Made by a program: the position numbers and the translations under genes. Positions 33,713 to 45,535 of a DNA stretch of 64,000 bases are shown piece after piece (position 1 is the first letter of the stretch; the number at the start of each line of letters is the position of its first letter). The notes under the pieces are model-generated. The model was given only the letters and a program-made list of their open reading frames with translations. It ran no database searches and was not told the origin of the DNA. Origin of the DNA: Persicaria tinctoria (lineage: Eukaryota > Streptophyta > Magnoliopsida > Caryophyllales > Polygonaceae); contig JBANSL010000012.1 of NCBI GenBank assembly GCA_037127255.1, positions 19,168,615 through 19,232,614 on the forward strand, given 5' to 3'.

Positions 33713-36018
33713 TGTTGTTGCAGGAGGATGGTCAAGTATGAAATAAATATAAAATAAAGATCAGACTGACTTCCCTGTCTCAGCAAATAAATACAAGACT
33801 TCCTCCCGTTGTAGTAGAAGGTTGTCAGGATCGAATCCACGAGGAAGCACGTCAACAATTCTTAGGTAGCAACAAATCTCACAGACAAGCAACAGAAAGA
33901 CAGAGATAAAAGCAGAAAAGACAAAGCAAAACAGAAACAAAAGCAAAGACAGAAAATAGCGAAAGAAAGTAAAGAACAAAGCAAGACAACAGACGTACTC
34001 GATCTCGACAACTACCTACTCGAGATCGACTAGAAATGGCAAAGACAGAAACTTTGGAATCGAAAACAGAAACTCAAACTCAACTCGATATAGACCAAAA
34101 CCAACTCGATCTCGACAACAGGTCTACTCGAGATCGACTACCAACAGCTAAAGACAGAAACTGCAAAATCGACAACAACAGCCGAAACTCTACTCGACCT
34201 AGACAAGACAGTACTCGAGATCGACTAAGGCCTACTCGATCTCGACGAGCTCCTCCTCTGTATCGACTGGAAAGACAGAAACTTAAATTGCAAATTCTCG
34301 AACCCAAAACTCAGATTTTCAACGAAATAAATCAATATAATAAACGACTTCCAAGACCAGGGTATCAACACCACAACGATAACCATGCAAAGTAACACAT
34401 AAAGGCATAAACTAGGTAAGATCATGCTTTCCATCAAAATAACTTTCGTTACTAACAAATAGGCATATAGAGGCTTTCGCATAAACCCTAATTGTTACTA
34501 ACCCTTTTCACATAATTAATCCAATTTGTATTAAGATCACTTTCGCTTCAATAATACAAACAAGGATCACCTTCAACTCTCGCAAAAGAATCATGCTCAT
34601 AGGGATAGAAGACGAATTGCATAAAAAGATCTGACCTTTACTGCATCATCTCACATGGCCACCGTCGGGCTCACCCCAGCCCCAGAAGTGGGTGGACTAC
34701 TCACGCCTCATCTCAATAGCAGACATTATTTGATGAAAAGAAACTTGCATTACACTATATTCAAAGCCTTTACAATCCCGGCAATCAACTTTCGCAGAAT
34801 GCCAAAACCCTAAAAACCTTAGAACTCCTAAAACTTCTCTGTGGAACTACTTGTCTCTGACTGAAATTGAATTTGTGATGGAATGAATGAAAAACCAGCT
34901 CCTAGGGCTTTATTTATAGCGTTCTATTCCTTGCTAATCAAGGATAGAATCTTCTATCTATATCTAAAATTATATCTACTTGCTAAAAGATAAATAAATG
35001 CAACAAGGGAATTAAATCTTTAAAGGAAAATAATAAATCTAAAGTCTTCCATGTCTTCTCCATAGATAGAACTTGATAGATGTTGATAGATCTCGGCCAA
35101 ATTGGATAGAATTGGATCCAAGGACTCCCAATCCTAGTAGGACAGCGAAACCGCTTAATGCGCTCCCGGACACGGCTCGTCGATCTCGAATAGGGCTCCT
35201 CGAGATCGATTAGGATTGTCGTCGACGGGTGTGGCTCGGCTTCTCGGGTGACCGGTGCTCGACAAGGCTCGGACATGACTCGGAGGTCTAGTCGATCTCG
35301 AGTAGCCCTACTCTGTATCGAGTAGGATTCGTCGTCTGGCTGGCTTGGTCGGGTGGCTCTTCTCGACAAGGCTCCTATCTGGGCTCACAGGTCTAGTCGA
35401 TCTCGAGTAGCCCTACTCTATCTCGAGTAGATTTGCTCATCGACTAGGTCTTCCCGGGTGGATCTACTCGACATGCTCGGACCTTGGCTCCGGGCTCCTC
35501 GATCTCGACTAAGCCTCCTCGAGATCGAGTAGAGGTGGTCTGCGTCTTCGTCCTCGGCTTCTCGATCAGCTCCTTTTCTCGACTCCGGATGTGGCATCTA
35601 GGCTTAGTCGATCTCGACTAGTGGTACTCGAGATCGAGTAGGGTTCCGGAGTCAGGTTGCCTCGGACTTGGTTTCCTCGACCAGGCTTTGTCGACCAAGT
35701 CTGCTCGGGCTCTCTACTCGAGATCGAGTAAGGTGTACTCGACATAGAGTAGCTCTGGCTTCAGCTCGGTTCGTCCTGGTTCTGTACTCTCGGATTCTGG
35801 ACTTCTGTAGTTGTTTTCCGAGCTTTTCTGACCTTCCTTAAAATTGTTGTAGAACGACTTGAATTCTGCGAATTTAAACAGAAACTGGTGTAGATTCCAT
35901 AATTTGGCAAATAAACATAAACTGCATAGATTCTGTACTATCTTGTCCCAAATGAATGAAATGTATGCGGAAATTGACATAAAAGTTATGTAAAACATGG
36001 CAGATTCGGCTCACAACA
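33713..36018 (-). mobile_element. Solo LTR of a third related gypsy family
   Basis: It begins TGTTGTTGCAGGAGG and ends GGCTCACAACA. GAGTC occurs on both sides (33708-33712 and 36019-36023), and the element 3 sequence reads continuously across the gap. On the minus strand it has the LTR layout of element 2: a leader with TATGCAGTTTATGTTTATTT, then motif arrays, a TATAAATA box (34911-34918 inverted) and a CCTCCTGCAACAACA end. At least sixteen exact TCGATCTCGA/TCGAGATCGA sites are present. Solo LTRs arise by recombination between the two LTRs of a full element. Confidence 0.88.
34911..34918 (-). promoter_or_regulatory. TATA box of the solo LTR
   Basis: TATAAATA on the minus strand followed by AAGCCCTAGGAGCTGG, matching the core promoter of elements 2 and 3. 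Confidence 0.6.
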
Positions 36019-36533
36019 GAGTCCGAAACACTAATTATCTAGAGCCATTCATGACACCCATGTTTGCTACTCGCGAGAAGGCAGTGGTAAGGTTAGAGAG
36101 GTAAAATCATTATTATAGTGAAAAAACAATTAGTGATGAGAGAAATGTGAGAAATCTAATGAAGAAGAAATGTGGTATGAATCTTTGGAAATCACTCCAT
36201 TTCCTTGGATATATATTAGCACCATATGGCCAAATATATCCCACCTTTAGCCTTTTACTTTTCTACTTCTCTTTGAACTTACATAAAGTCCTCTTGATTA
36301 TTGTTGATTTGTCGTAGAAAAATTGTTTTCATAACCTCCTTTTGTGTGAGATGTTGCTTTTCATTCACATCACAGGCATGGAATTGAAGACATTAGTACC
36401 TTTATAAGGATGGAAATTGAGTGTTATTGGTAATATGAAAATGAGCCCACTATGTTGAGAGTTTTTGCAGGTTTCCTCTGTATGACTATCCAAGTTATTG
36501 CTTGGGGCAAGCAAGTTTAAGTATGAGGTGATT

Positions 36534-37055
36534 TGATGTCCATGTTTTATATCATGTTTTTGTGCTCAATTTAGCTCCTTATTCTAGTTATTCTTATATA
36601 TTTTAGGTTGGAAATATGTTGAATTTGTGTATTTTATGCTTATTTACAAGAAATAGAAGTCTACACAAATTTTGGTTTAAATTTGCAGAATTTGGAGCTA
36701 TTACCGAACAAAACCAGGAAGAAGGATCGGCTTCAGAAGTCCACTTGATGTCTACTAAACTTTACTCGACATCGATTGAAGTTGAGCATGAAATTGGCTA
36801 AGTGTTGGACAAGGCTAGCTACTGAAATTTCACTCAACATGAGCCCTTGAGATCGACTAGACCACTCGACGTCGAGTGAAGGTGTCAACACTTAGCAGCC
36901 GAAGGAAGAGAAGCACTCAAGATCTACTGAGGATGACTCGAGATCGAGTGACCTGACTCGACGTCGACTGGACCTACTCAACGTCAGACACGCTTTGACA
37001 AATCCGATTTGAAGGAGGATTACTTATGCACGGAGACTAGATCTTTTATCTACCT
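36534..37055 (+). repeat. Element 3 3' LTR, first part
   Basis: Starts TGATGTCCATG and follows the element 2 LTR. Exact TCGANNTCGA sites at 36776, 36866, 36938 and 36958. The Sirevirus interrupts it at 37051-37056. Confidence 0.85.
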
Positions 37056-38122
37056 TGAAGGTTCGATAAAGTATAACAAAGTAATGTAAATATACTCTAA
37101 AAGGGGGGTTGAATAGAGTATGCCAGTTTTTCGCAGGTAATCTCAAGACTTTTGAACCTCGTGCAAAACCCTTTGAGATTAGACTTAATCCTTTCTCTGG
37201 AAAACCTGAATCACAAATAGGTTATACAATTCGAACAAATGCGGAAATATGGTAAAGCAGTAAGTAAAGGACGCAATGAATTGTTTACGAGGTTCGGCAC
37301 GAACTTGGCCTACGTCCCCGCCTAGGGTTCTTTTCCACAACCCTATGATTCAACCGACTTTTATCGATTCACAAGACTTAGGATCCTAATAGCTCACCGA
37401 GAAGCCTCTCTCCTATACAATTGCAATCTAGTCAATTCACGTTCCCTTTGATTCCTAGACCAATCTAGAAGAGCCCCACCTCTCTCAGCTATCTAGTACA
37501 ATCCTCTTACACTTAGTGAATCAATCGCCTAGTGTTCACTTCCTGAGTTAAAACTCTCGAGTATAACACTCTCTCTGAATATATCCTATAAGCTCATTGT
37601 GTAACTCTCAAATGCTTTGAAACAAAATATAAGACTCTTAAGAACAAGCAGAGAGAACACGCCGAAGAGAGATCGTAAACTTGAGGGCTGATTGTGCAAT
37701 GATATTCGTGAATGTACGTCAGTCCACTCTCTCTTCTTCATCTCCTTTATATAGTGAAGATCATCGGCGCCACTTGAGGAAGGAATATTCTCCAACGGCT
37801 AACTTGGATTATGGCTTGCGGGTGGATCTTTGAGATCTTCTATTCTTGGAAATTCTGAAGCCATAATCTCCGATTTTATTCTCCACGTTATTCAGCCCAA
37901 GGAAGGAGATATAATTCGAAAAGCTTCCTGAAATGTTAGTGCATATATATATAATAATATCCGAAAGCATATAATAACATATAATAATATTCAGACATAA
38001 TATAATAAAGTACAGGTTTTGTGTTTCATCAACACAACTGTAGCTTCAAGACCTTTGACACAAACAGTGTATCAAAGCCTTTGAAACTTATTCCGATTTT
38101 CACCAAGGGAGTGGAGTTATCA
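37056..38122 (-). repeat. Sirevirus left LTR (3' LTR)
   Basis: 1,067 bp, TG...CA. The minus-strand polypurine tract (AAGGGGGAGAT) adjoins it at about 38123-38133. Short open frames inside it are not genes. Confidence 0.95.
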
Positions 38123-38733
38123 ATCTCCCCCTTGATGAAAGACAAAACATATGCATCCCTGCAACTTAGTCAAACAGATATATCATAAGCAAAAAAGGAC
38201 TAAGTACCTGCATGGGTTAGACGAATGTTGGATCATAATTTTAAAGCGAAAAAAATCCAACAAGGTAAAGCAAAACAAGGTCTTCCAAGACCCTTGGTTC
38301 ACAACAGTTTCAAAGTCTAAACCATCAAACCATCTCCCCCATTTTTTCTTTCAACAAAGGGAGGAGTATAAAAACAGTCACCAAGAACAGACTTACCAAA
38401 ACAATTCAAAATTCAAAAAGATCATTTCAAATATTAAAGGCAAGAAAAAATTTATCCGATTTTCAAATAATTTCCACAAATAAACTATACTCGGATAAAA
38501 TAAAAGGATTTTTCCGAAAATAAAATAGGTAACATATAAAGAAGGTTAAAATCCATTAAAAACATATTTGATCAAATATCTAATAAGATATCAACCAAAT
38601 ATTTGATCCGTTATATGTGCTCTACTGTTCAGTTCACAACCTTTGAAATGAGGTTCAAGGATCTTGACATTGAGTATAAGTTTTCTTTCGTAAAGGGAAA
38701 GCTCCCCCTACGAAAGTGCATCCCTGTTAAGCA
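38123..38733 (-). other. Sirevirus 3' internal non-coding region
   Basis: Between the end of pol and the 3' LTR. It has several CTCCCCC-type runs on the plus strand (polypurine on the coding strand), a known Sirevirus trait. No gene. Confidence 0.65.
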
Positions 38734-41106
38734 TTACAATCTCTCGTCTAATGAAGGTGAACCTATCCTCTGCCAAAGGCTTATTAAAAAGTCAGCCCAT
38801 TGATAATTAGTTGAAATAAAAGATATGGACACATCACCTTTTTTGACATGGTCTCTAATGAAGTGATGCCTTACATCAATATGTTTGGTCCTTGAATACT
38901 GAACACGATTCTTTGTGATTGATATGGCACTTGTATTGTCGCACTTAATGGGAATACCTTTGAGATTGATGCCAAGATCTCTCATTTGTTGAGCTATCCA
39001 AAGGATTTTGAAGCAACATGCTGCAGCTACTATGTATTCGGCTTCAGCAGTGGATAGAGCAACTGAGTTTTATTTCTTTGAATGCCAACCGATCAAGGAT
39101 GCTCCTAAGAATTGGCAACATCTTGACGTGCTCTTTCTATCCACCTTATAGCCTGCAAAGTCTGCATCAGAATACCCAATTAATGTAAAATCTTTTTGCT
39201 TTAGGTACCATAAGCCAAGCTCCTTAGTGCCATTGAGATATCGAAAGATCCTCTTCACAACCACGAGATGAGATTCTTTAGGATCAGCTTGAAACCTAGC
39301 ACACATGCAAACACTAAACATGATGTCAGGTCTACTAGCTGTAAGATATAGCAAAGATCCAATCATCCCTCGATACTCCTTTTGATTGACACTCTTCCCA
39401 GTCTTGTCTTGATCTAGAGATAATGTTGAGCTCATGTGTTTCTTGCATACTTTGGATTGATCCATCTTGAATTTCTTCAAGAGATCCTTAGTGTACTTGT
39501 TTTGGTTGACAAAGATCCCTTTATTGGATTGATGAACTTGTAATCCCAAAAAGAAGTTGAGTTCACCAATCAAGCTCATCTAAAATTCACTGCACATGAT
39601 GTCAGAAAATTCCTTGCACAAAGATGTGTTAGTAGCACCAAATAATATATCATCAACATATATTTGAATAACCAAAATGTCCTTTCCTTTGGTCTTGATA
39701 AAAAGAGTCTTGTCGATCAACCCCCTTTTAAAATCATTTTCTAAAAGATATTTTGACAAGCGCTCATACCAAGCTCTTGGGACTTGTTTCAAACCATAAA
39801 ACGCTTTGTCTAGTTTATAAACGTGATTAGGAAATTTCGTACTTTCAAAACCTGGGGGTTGAGCCACATAAACTTCTTCTTCTAAGAAACCATTAAGAAA
39901 AGCACACTTGACATCCATTTGATATAACTTTATGCTCATAAAAGATGCAAATGCTAGTAAAGTGTGAATGGCTTCAAGCCTGGCTACGGGAGCAAAGGTC
40001 TCCTCGCAGTCAATACCTTCCTCTTGATTGTAGGCTTGAGCAACAAGCTTTGCTTTGTTCCTCACGATCTTACCATTCTCATCTAGCTTGTTTCGAAATA
40101 CCCATCGTGTGCCAATGACTGATTGATGCTTTGGCCTAGGCTTCAAGGTCCAGACTTTGTTCCTTTCAAATTGGTTAAGCTCACTTTGCATAGCAATGAT
40201 CCAGTCTGGCTCTTGAAGGGCCTCATCTACTTTAAGTTTAGAACGAGTTTGAACACTAGATGTAGGGTCAGAAATGATATCCTTTAAAGAGTGTGATGAA
40301 GAGTATTTGAATTTTCTTTTGCTAGTCTCAGCTCCTTGATTCGTCACACCAAAATGATTGATTTGTGGTACATCTGACTCCATGGACCTGTTAGGTTCAG
40401 TTACAACAGTTTCTGACGTCTCAACACTGTTGGATTGGACATCAAGGGCTTTGGACGAATCTTCAACATTTTGGGCCAATTCTTCAGTGTTGAGAATATG
40501 TTCCTGCATGTTCCTCTTCTTTGTGTTCTTGGTAGCAGCATCATCACCATCCTCATTCTCTGTATGGATGTTAAGATCTAAATCTGCAACATTTTCACTC
40601 AAAGAACCGTCATTGCATTCATCAAATATAACAACAAGCATGTACTTTTTACCATTGAGAGATTTGACTCGCATAGGACCACATAAATCCATATGTAAAA
40701 GTTCAAGGGGTCTAGAAGTACTTACAACCTTTTTGGGTTTGAAAGAGCTACGTGTTTGTTTACCTCGTGTGCATACTTTGCACATCTCAATACCTTTGAA
40801 GTCCATCTCAGGTAGTCCTCTTACAAGCCCTTTGGACACAAGCTTTTGTAGTGTATGTGGATTCACATGACCGAGTCTCCTGTGCCAGAGCTTTGGATCG
40901 TCTTTCAAAGCCTTTAGACAGGTTAAGCTTCCTTGTGCCACTTGCTCAACATTTACAGCATATATATTGTTGTAACGATATGCAGTCAGAACAACTTCAC
41001 CTGTATCTTCTCTGCATACTAGACATCTTTTCTTGTTAAATCTGACATCATTGCCACTATCACATAATTGAGATACACTAAGCAAATTATACTTCAAACC
41101 ATTCAC
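38734..41106 (-). pseudogene. Sirevirus pol: zinc region, truncated integrase, reverse transcriptase, RNase H
   Basis: From 41106: NLLSVSQLCD, then the gag-pre-integrase block LWHRRLGHVNPHTLQKL with CKVCTRGKQ. At LNGKKYMLVV (about 40630) the integrase core stops and the frame passes straight into IFDECND, a sequence normally found after integrase, so the DDE catalytic region is deleted in frame. Copia reverse transcriptase follows: IGTRWVFRNKLDENG, YQMDVKCAFLNGFLEEEVYV, and the active site as YVDD at 39649-39660. Copia RNase H shows LIGYSDADFAGYKVDRKSTS and, after a stop, TKHIDVRHHFIRDHV. TAA codons at 39580-39582 and 39070-39072 interrupt the same frame. The element would need integrase from a relative. 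Confidence 0.9.
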
Positions 41107-41584
41107 AAGATAGACATTTTTAATACTATGGTTGGAATCACTCCCAACACTACCAATACCAATGATGCCGCACTTTCCTTTGTCACCAAGAGTGATTGTT
41201 CCAGTGGATTACTTCTTTAGATTATGGAAAAGAGAACTCCTTCCACTCATATGCCTCGAGCATCCACTATCAATAATCCATTTTTGCTCTTTCACCTTGG
41301 TGATCTCCTGCAAAACAAACATCAACCTTTGTAGCTAGACCAATAAGCAAATTTAGATCCATTATTGGGATAAACCATATTTGGTAAAATAGTGCCTTTG
41401 GGGACCCAAACTTGCGTTATCCGTTCTTTTCTCAAATGAACAGGAAATGTAGTGCGAATAATATGTGGAACCTTTCTTCTATAGGGGCTGGTCTCTTTTA
41501 CATGTCCCTTTCTAGCACAGTGGTGACATATAGGAGATGTTCTGCTTCCTTTTGCCTTTACAAAAGTGGTAATGTGCTGCTTCT
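41107..41584 (-). pseudogene. Sirevirus protease region, degenerate
   Basis: Out of frame with pol. A second zinc-knuckle-like stretch (PICHHCARKGHV) is followed by remnants of the copia protease, including a decayed catalytic-site region near 41250 and a block leading to NGLKYNLL. Several stops and frameshifts are present. A working protease cleaves the gag-pol polyprotein. Confidence 0.65.
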
Positions 41585-43039
41585 TTAAAAAAACCTTGGA
41601 TTGTAACCAATACCACTTTTGTTTAGAGAACTTTGTTGCTCACCCAACATCCTATCAAGAGTGCCTTTGGATTTGGTAAAAATTATGAGGGCTGTCTGTT
41701 GGTTTTGAATCTTATTATTCAGGGAGATCTTCTCGTTCTCTAAGTCATGATGTTCACTTCTTAGAGAGGAGAGATCTTGCTTGAGTTCAGATTTCTCTGA
41801 GTCAAGAGTCTTGACTTTAATGTCAAGACCTGAATAAGAAGCTTTAAGACTTTTGACCCTTATAGACAGATCCTCAATAGTTCTTTCCTGGTCCACAGTT
41901 TTCTTAATAAGAGTGTTAGTTTGGGCAATAAGTTTCTCTTCATTGGCAATCATATTAGACAGGAATTCCGATAATACCTCTTTTGGACTTGCCATGAGCT
42001 CTCTTACAGTTACCTCGAGTTACTCATCATGGGATTCATCTCTTGTGGCCAAGAGACAGAGGTTGACCTTTTCATCATCGGAATTTGAGTCACCTGAGTC
42101 GGAATCACTCCAAGCTGCCACCATGGCTTTCTTTTTCCATCTATCACCTTTCTTGAACTGGCTCTTTGTCTTTTGAGGGCAATCTTTCAGTAGATGGTCT
42201 GTTTCACCACATTCAAAACAAGAAAAAGGTTTAGTCTTCTTGTCATATTTGTTGTATTGAGACTTACCTCGAAATTTAGAAGACTCTGATCCATCTTTGT
42301 TTTTGAATTGCTTCTTCATCTTGAGGATTCAAGAAAGACCCCTTGTAATGAGATCAAAGGGATCATCCTCATCATCATCGTCATCTTCAGAGTCAGACAC
42401 ATCTTTGGGCTCATCCTTCTTAGACTTGAGCGCCAAGTTCTTAGTGCTTGCTGGAAGTTCTCCATCGTCTTCATTAAGGATCATCTCATGCGTAATCGGT
42501 TTCCCAAGCAGGTCATCAAGGGGCAGAGTGGTGAGGTCTTGGGCTTCCTCTATGACTGTTACTTTAGGACCCCACTTTTCTTTTGAGAGGGACCGCAATA
42601 TCTTCCTCACTTTCTCAACGTTCGTAAAGCTCTTGCCAAAAGAGTCAAGGTTGTTGGTGATTTCTGTGAATCGTGTGAACATGGCCTTGATAGACTCATC
42701 AGGCTTCATTTTGAAAAGCTCATAATTTCGAAGGAAGATACTGATCTTGGTGTCCTTTACTTGGCTGGTTCCTTCATAGGTGATGACTAGCTTGTCCCAA
42801 ATCTCTTTAGCTGACCTACAAGATGAAATACGGTTAAACTCATCAGTGCTAAGACCACAATAAAGTAAGTTGATAGCCCTGTGGTTTTTGGAGACGAGTT
42901 CAAGATCCGCTTGGATGTATTTAGACTCCTTCTTCGCAATTTTGGTTCCATTTGGTCCGTCTTTTTTTGGAACCTTCGAACCGTTCTCTATAATGTTCCA
43001 AAGTTCCAGATCTTGATCTATAATGAACATCTTCATCAA
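41585..43039 (-). pseudogene. Sirevirus gag polyprotein
   Basis: Starts at or before 43039 with MFIIDQDLELWNIIENG, a copia gag (UBN2-type) domain with EIWDKLVITYEGTSQVKDTK. TGA at 42329-42331 interrupts; the same frame continues with a CX2CX4HX4C zinc knuckle (CFECGETDHLLKDC, near 42185-42225), then AAWSDSDSGDS. TAA at 42020-42022 is followed, still in frame, by a long coiled coil (MASPKEVLSEFL... LKQDLSSLRSEHHDLE). A long gag with coiled coil is a hallmark of Sireviruses. It ends at a run of T near 41585-41595, probably a frameshift site. Gag packages element RNA. Confidence 0.88.
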
Positions 43040-43176
43040 TGATCTCCAGTGGACAAAGTTGTTTCCAACAAAGAGTGATGGTCTAATGGTAGACCTCCCT
43101 TATGCAAATCCTCCGCTTGCTTAACCAGACATGATAAAACACTCACAAGATTGTTAGATCGAAAGCAGTGAGTAAA

Positions 43177-43188
43177 GCTCTGATACCA
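43177..43188 (-). promoter_or_regulatory. Sirevirus primer-binding site (initiator tRNA-Met)
   Basis: TGGTATCAGAGC on the minus strand, two bases from the 5' LTR. Confidence 0.92.
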
Positions 43189-43190
43189 AT

Positions 43191-44252
43191 TGAAGGTTCG
43201 ATAAAGTATAACAAAGTAATATAAAGATACTCTAGAAGGAGGGTTGAATAGAGTATGCTGGTTTTTCGCAGGTAATCTTAAAACTTTTGAAGCTCGTGCA
43301 AAACCCTTTGAGATTAGACTTAATCTTTTCTCTGGAAAACCTGAATCACAAATAGGTTATACAATTCGAACAAATGCGGAAATATGGAAAAACAGTAAGT
43401 AAAGGATGCAATGAATTGTTTACCAGGTTCGGCACGAACTTGGCCTACGTCCCCGCCTAGGGTTCTTCCACAACCCTAGGATTCAACCGGCTTTTATTGA
43501 TTCACAAGACTTAGGATCCTAATAGCTCACCGAGAAGCCTCTCTCCTATACAATTGCAATCTAGTCAACTCACGTTACCTTGGAGTCCTAGACCAATCTA
43601 GAAGAGCCCCACCTCTCTCAGCTATCTAGTACAATCCTCTTACACTTAGTGAATCAATCGCCTAGTGTTCACTTCCTGAGTTATAAACTCTCGAGTATAA
43701 CACTCTCTTTGAATATATCCTATAAGCTCACTGTGTAACTCTCAAATGCTTTGAAACAAAATATAAGACTTTTAAGAACAAGCAGAGAGAACACGCTGAA
43801 GAGAGATCGTAAACTTGAGGGCTGATTGTGCAATGATATTCGTGAATGTACGTCAGTCCACTCTCTCTTCTTCATCTCCTTTATATAGTGAAGATCATCG
43901 GTGCCACTTGAGGAAGGAATATTATCCAACGGCTAACTTGGATTATGGCTTGCGGGTGGATCTTTGAGATCTTCTATTCTTGGAAATTCTGAAGCCATAA
44001 TCTCCGATTTTATTCTCCACGTTATTCAGCCCAAGGAAGGAGATATAATTCGAAAAGCTTCCTGAAATGTTAGTGCATATATAATAATATCCGAAAGAAT
44101 ATAATAACATATAATAATATTTGGACATAATATAATAAAGTATAGGTTTTGTGTTTCATCAACACAGCTGTAGCTTCAAGACCTTTGACACAAACAGTGT
44201 ATTAAAGCCTTTGAAACTTATTCCGATTTTCACCAAGGGAGTGAAGTTATCA
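43191..44252 (-). repeat. Sirevirus right LTR (5' LTR)
   Basis: 1,062 bp, nearly identical to the left LTR. A TATATAAAG box lies on the minus strand near 43885. Confidence 0.95.
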
Positions 44253-45397
44253 TACCTAATTAACTTTTATCCTTATGGGTTAAAGACTATTTACCCTAAG
44301 GAGTTTCCTTATTTTTATATTATTTTATTTATTCAAGTTTTAGTAGGATTAGAATTATTTTCCTTGGCTAGCAAGGACTAGTAGCTATAAATAAAGCCCT
44401 AGGGGCTATGTTTTAGTCATTCAATTACAGAGAGAACAATTCTCATAGCTTTTAGGTTTTGAAGCTTTAGGGTTTTGGTGTTCTTACGAGAGTTGGAGCG
44501 CCGCGATCGTAAAGACTTCGAGTTTGGTTTTATGCAAGTTAGTTCTTTTTTTTAATCATGTCTTTGGTTACTATGAGCGAGTAGTCACCCCTTTCTAAGG
44601 TCGGGGTGTGCCCGACGTTAACCATGCACGCTTGAGGTAAGTTTTGATGTTGATATTTGTTATGTTTTGATCATCTCCTACCTTTTTGTGTTTAGCCCTT
44701 ATCGAAAGAAAAATGAATTCATGTTAAAAACTTGAATCCTAAAATCGGTAGAGACAATTAGGTTTACTTGAGAAAGATAGATCTAGTTGTTGATGACAGC
44801 GAAAGCTTGTCCCTTTGATATGATAGCATAATTGACCGTCTCACCTTATCTCTTGCATGTATGGTTATCGTTGTGGTAAACCCTGGCTTTGGAAGATTTT
44901 TCTTATATTGTTTACATCTGTTATTTGCCGTTCGTTGAGTCCTCGAAAAACTCGACAACCCTTTGTTATTTCTGATCATCCTTCGATTCCATTCTTATTT
45001 CTTCGGCCATCTTTGCCGACGCCCTTGTTACTGTTATTTTACTCGACATCAACTAACTCTCAGTCGACATCGAGTACACTAGGTAAACTAGCAGTTTTCT
45101 TAGCCAGTCGACATCTTTCACTCGACATCGACTAGCCCTAGTTGACGTCGACTGCCGTTTTTGTTTTGCAGGTTTTCACTCGAGATCGACAGCCACTCCA
45201 GTTGACGTCGAGTGACTTCTTGTCAATTGCAGAACGTTGTTTCACGCTACTTTGGGATTCCGCTGACACGCTTCCTCGTGGATCGAACCTGATTTACTTC
45301 CACTGCAGCAGGGGAGTCTTGAATTTATTTGATAGGCTAGGAGTTGCGGTTTGATTTTATCTGCACATTTTCATATTCGATTCTCCCCTGCATCATC
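44253..45397 (+). repeat. Element 3 3' LTR, second part
   Basis: Continues the element 2-like LTR after the TACCT duplication. TATAAATA at 44396-44403 and GCGAGTAGTCACCC recur, and exact motif sites lie at 45064, 45122 and 45180. It ends CTCCCCTGCATCA near 45394-45397. Confidence 0.85.
44396..44403 (+). promoter_or_regulatory. TATA box of element 3 LTR
   Basis: TATAAATA followed by AAGCCCTAGGGGCT, shared with the related LTRs. Confidence 0.65.
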
Positions 45398-45535
45398 AGC
45401 CAACCAAGTCTTGAATCATAGCAAAACCACAAGAATTCTAAGTATGCATAACGTACCTTGAATCTCTAAACTTCCAACCTCTCATCTCTCTTTATGTTTT
45501 TAGGCTATGAATGCTTGAATAATGAAGAAAACTTA
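45398..45535. other. Unassigned gap between two LTRs
   Basis: 138 bp with no recognisable feature. Confidence 0.4.

Larger units (their letters stand above)
37056..44252 (-). mobile_element. Copia LTR retrotransposon of the Sirevirus (SIRE) lineage, integrase-deleted
   Basis: LTRs 37056-38122 and 43191-44252 begin TGAAGGTTCGATAAAG and end AGTTATCA. TACCT flanks the element (37051-37055 and 44253-44257). Minus strand order: 5' LTR, initiator-tRNA-Met primer-binding site, gag with zinc knuckle and coiled coil, degenerate protease, gag-pre-integrase zinc region, deleted integrase core, copia reverse transcriptase, RNase H, GGGGGAGAT polypurine tract, 3' LTR. Gag keeps one frame with two nonsense codons, and pol likewise, so it is only lightly decayed. 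Confidence 0.95.
33085..45397 (+). mobile_element. Element 3: 3' part of a gypsy element related to element 2, with two nested insertions
   Basis: Pieces at about 33085-33712, 36019-36533 and the LTR pieces 36534-37055 plus 44253-45397 align in order with the 3' internal region and LTR of element 2. Landmarks include CTCGACGATG, GATGTTGCTTTTGA, GCCATTCATGACACCCATG, TTGCTTGGGG and TGATGTCCA. The 5' half is missing and no coding region remains. A solo LTR and a Sirevirus interrupt it. The left limit is approximate and no outer target-site duplication was found. Confidence 0.8.

Noticed and set aside
37586..37795. A 69-codon frame repeated at 43720-43929
   Set aside because: The identity reflects the two Sirevirus LTRs, not a conserved gene.
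42185..42225. CCHC zinc knuckle considered as a sign of an endogenous pararetrovirus
   Set aside because: The surrounding gag, pol order, Met-tRNA primer site and LTRs are those of a copia Sirevirus; no caulimovirus movement or coat protein was seen.
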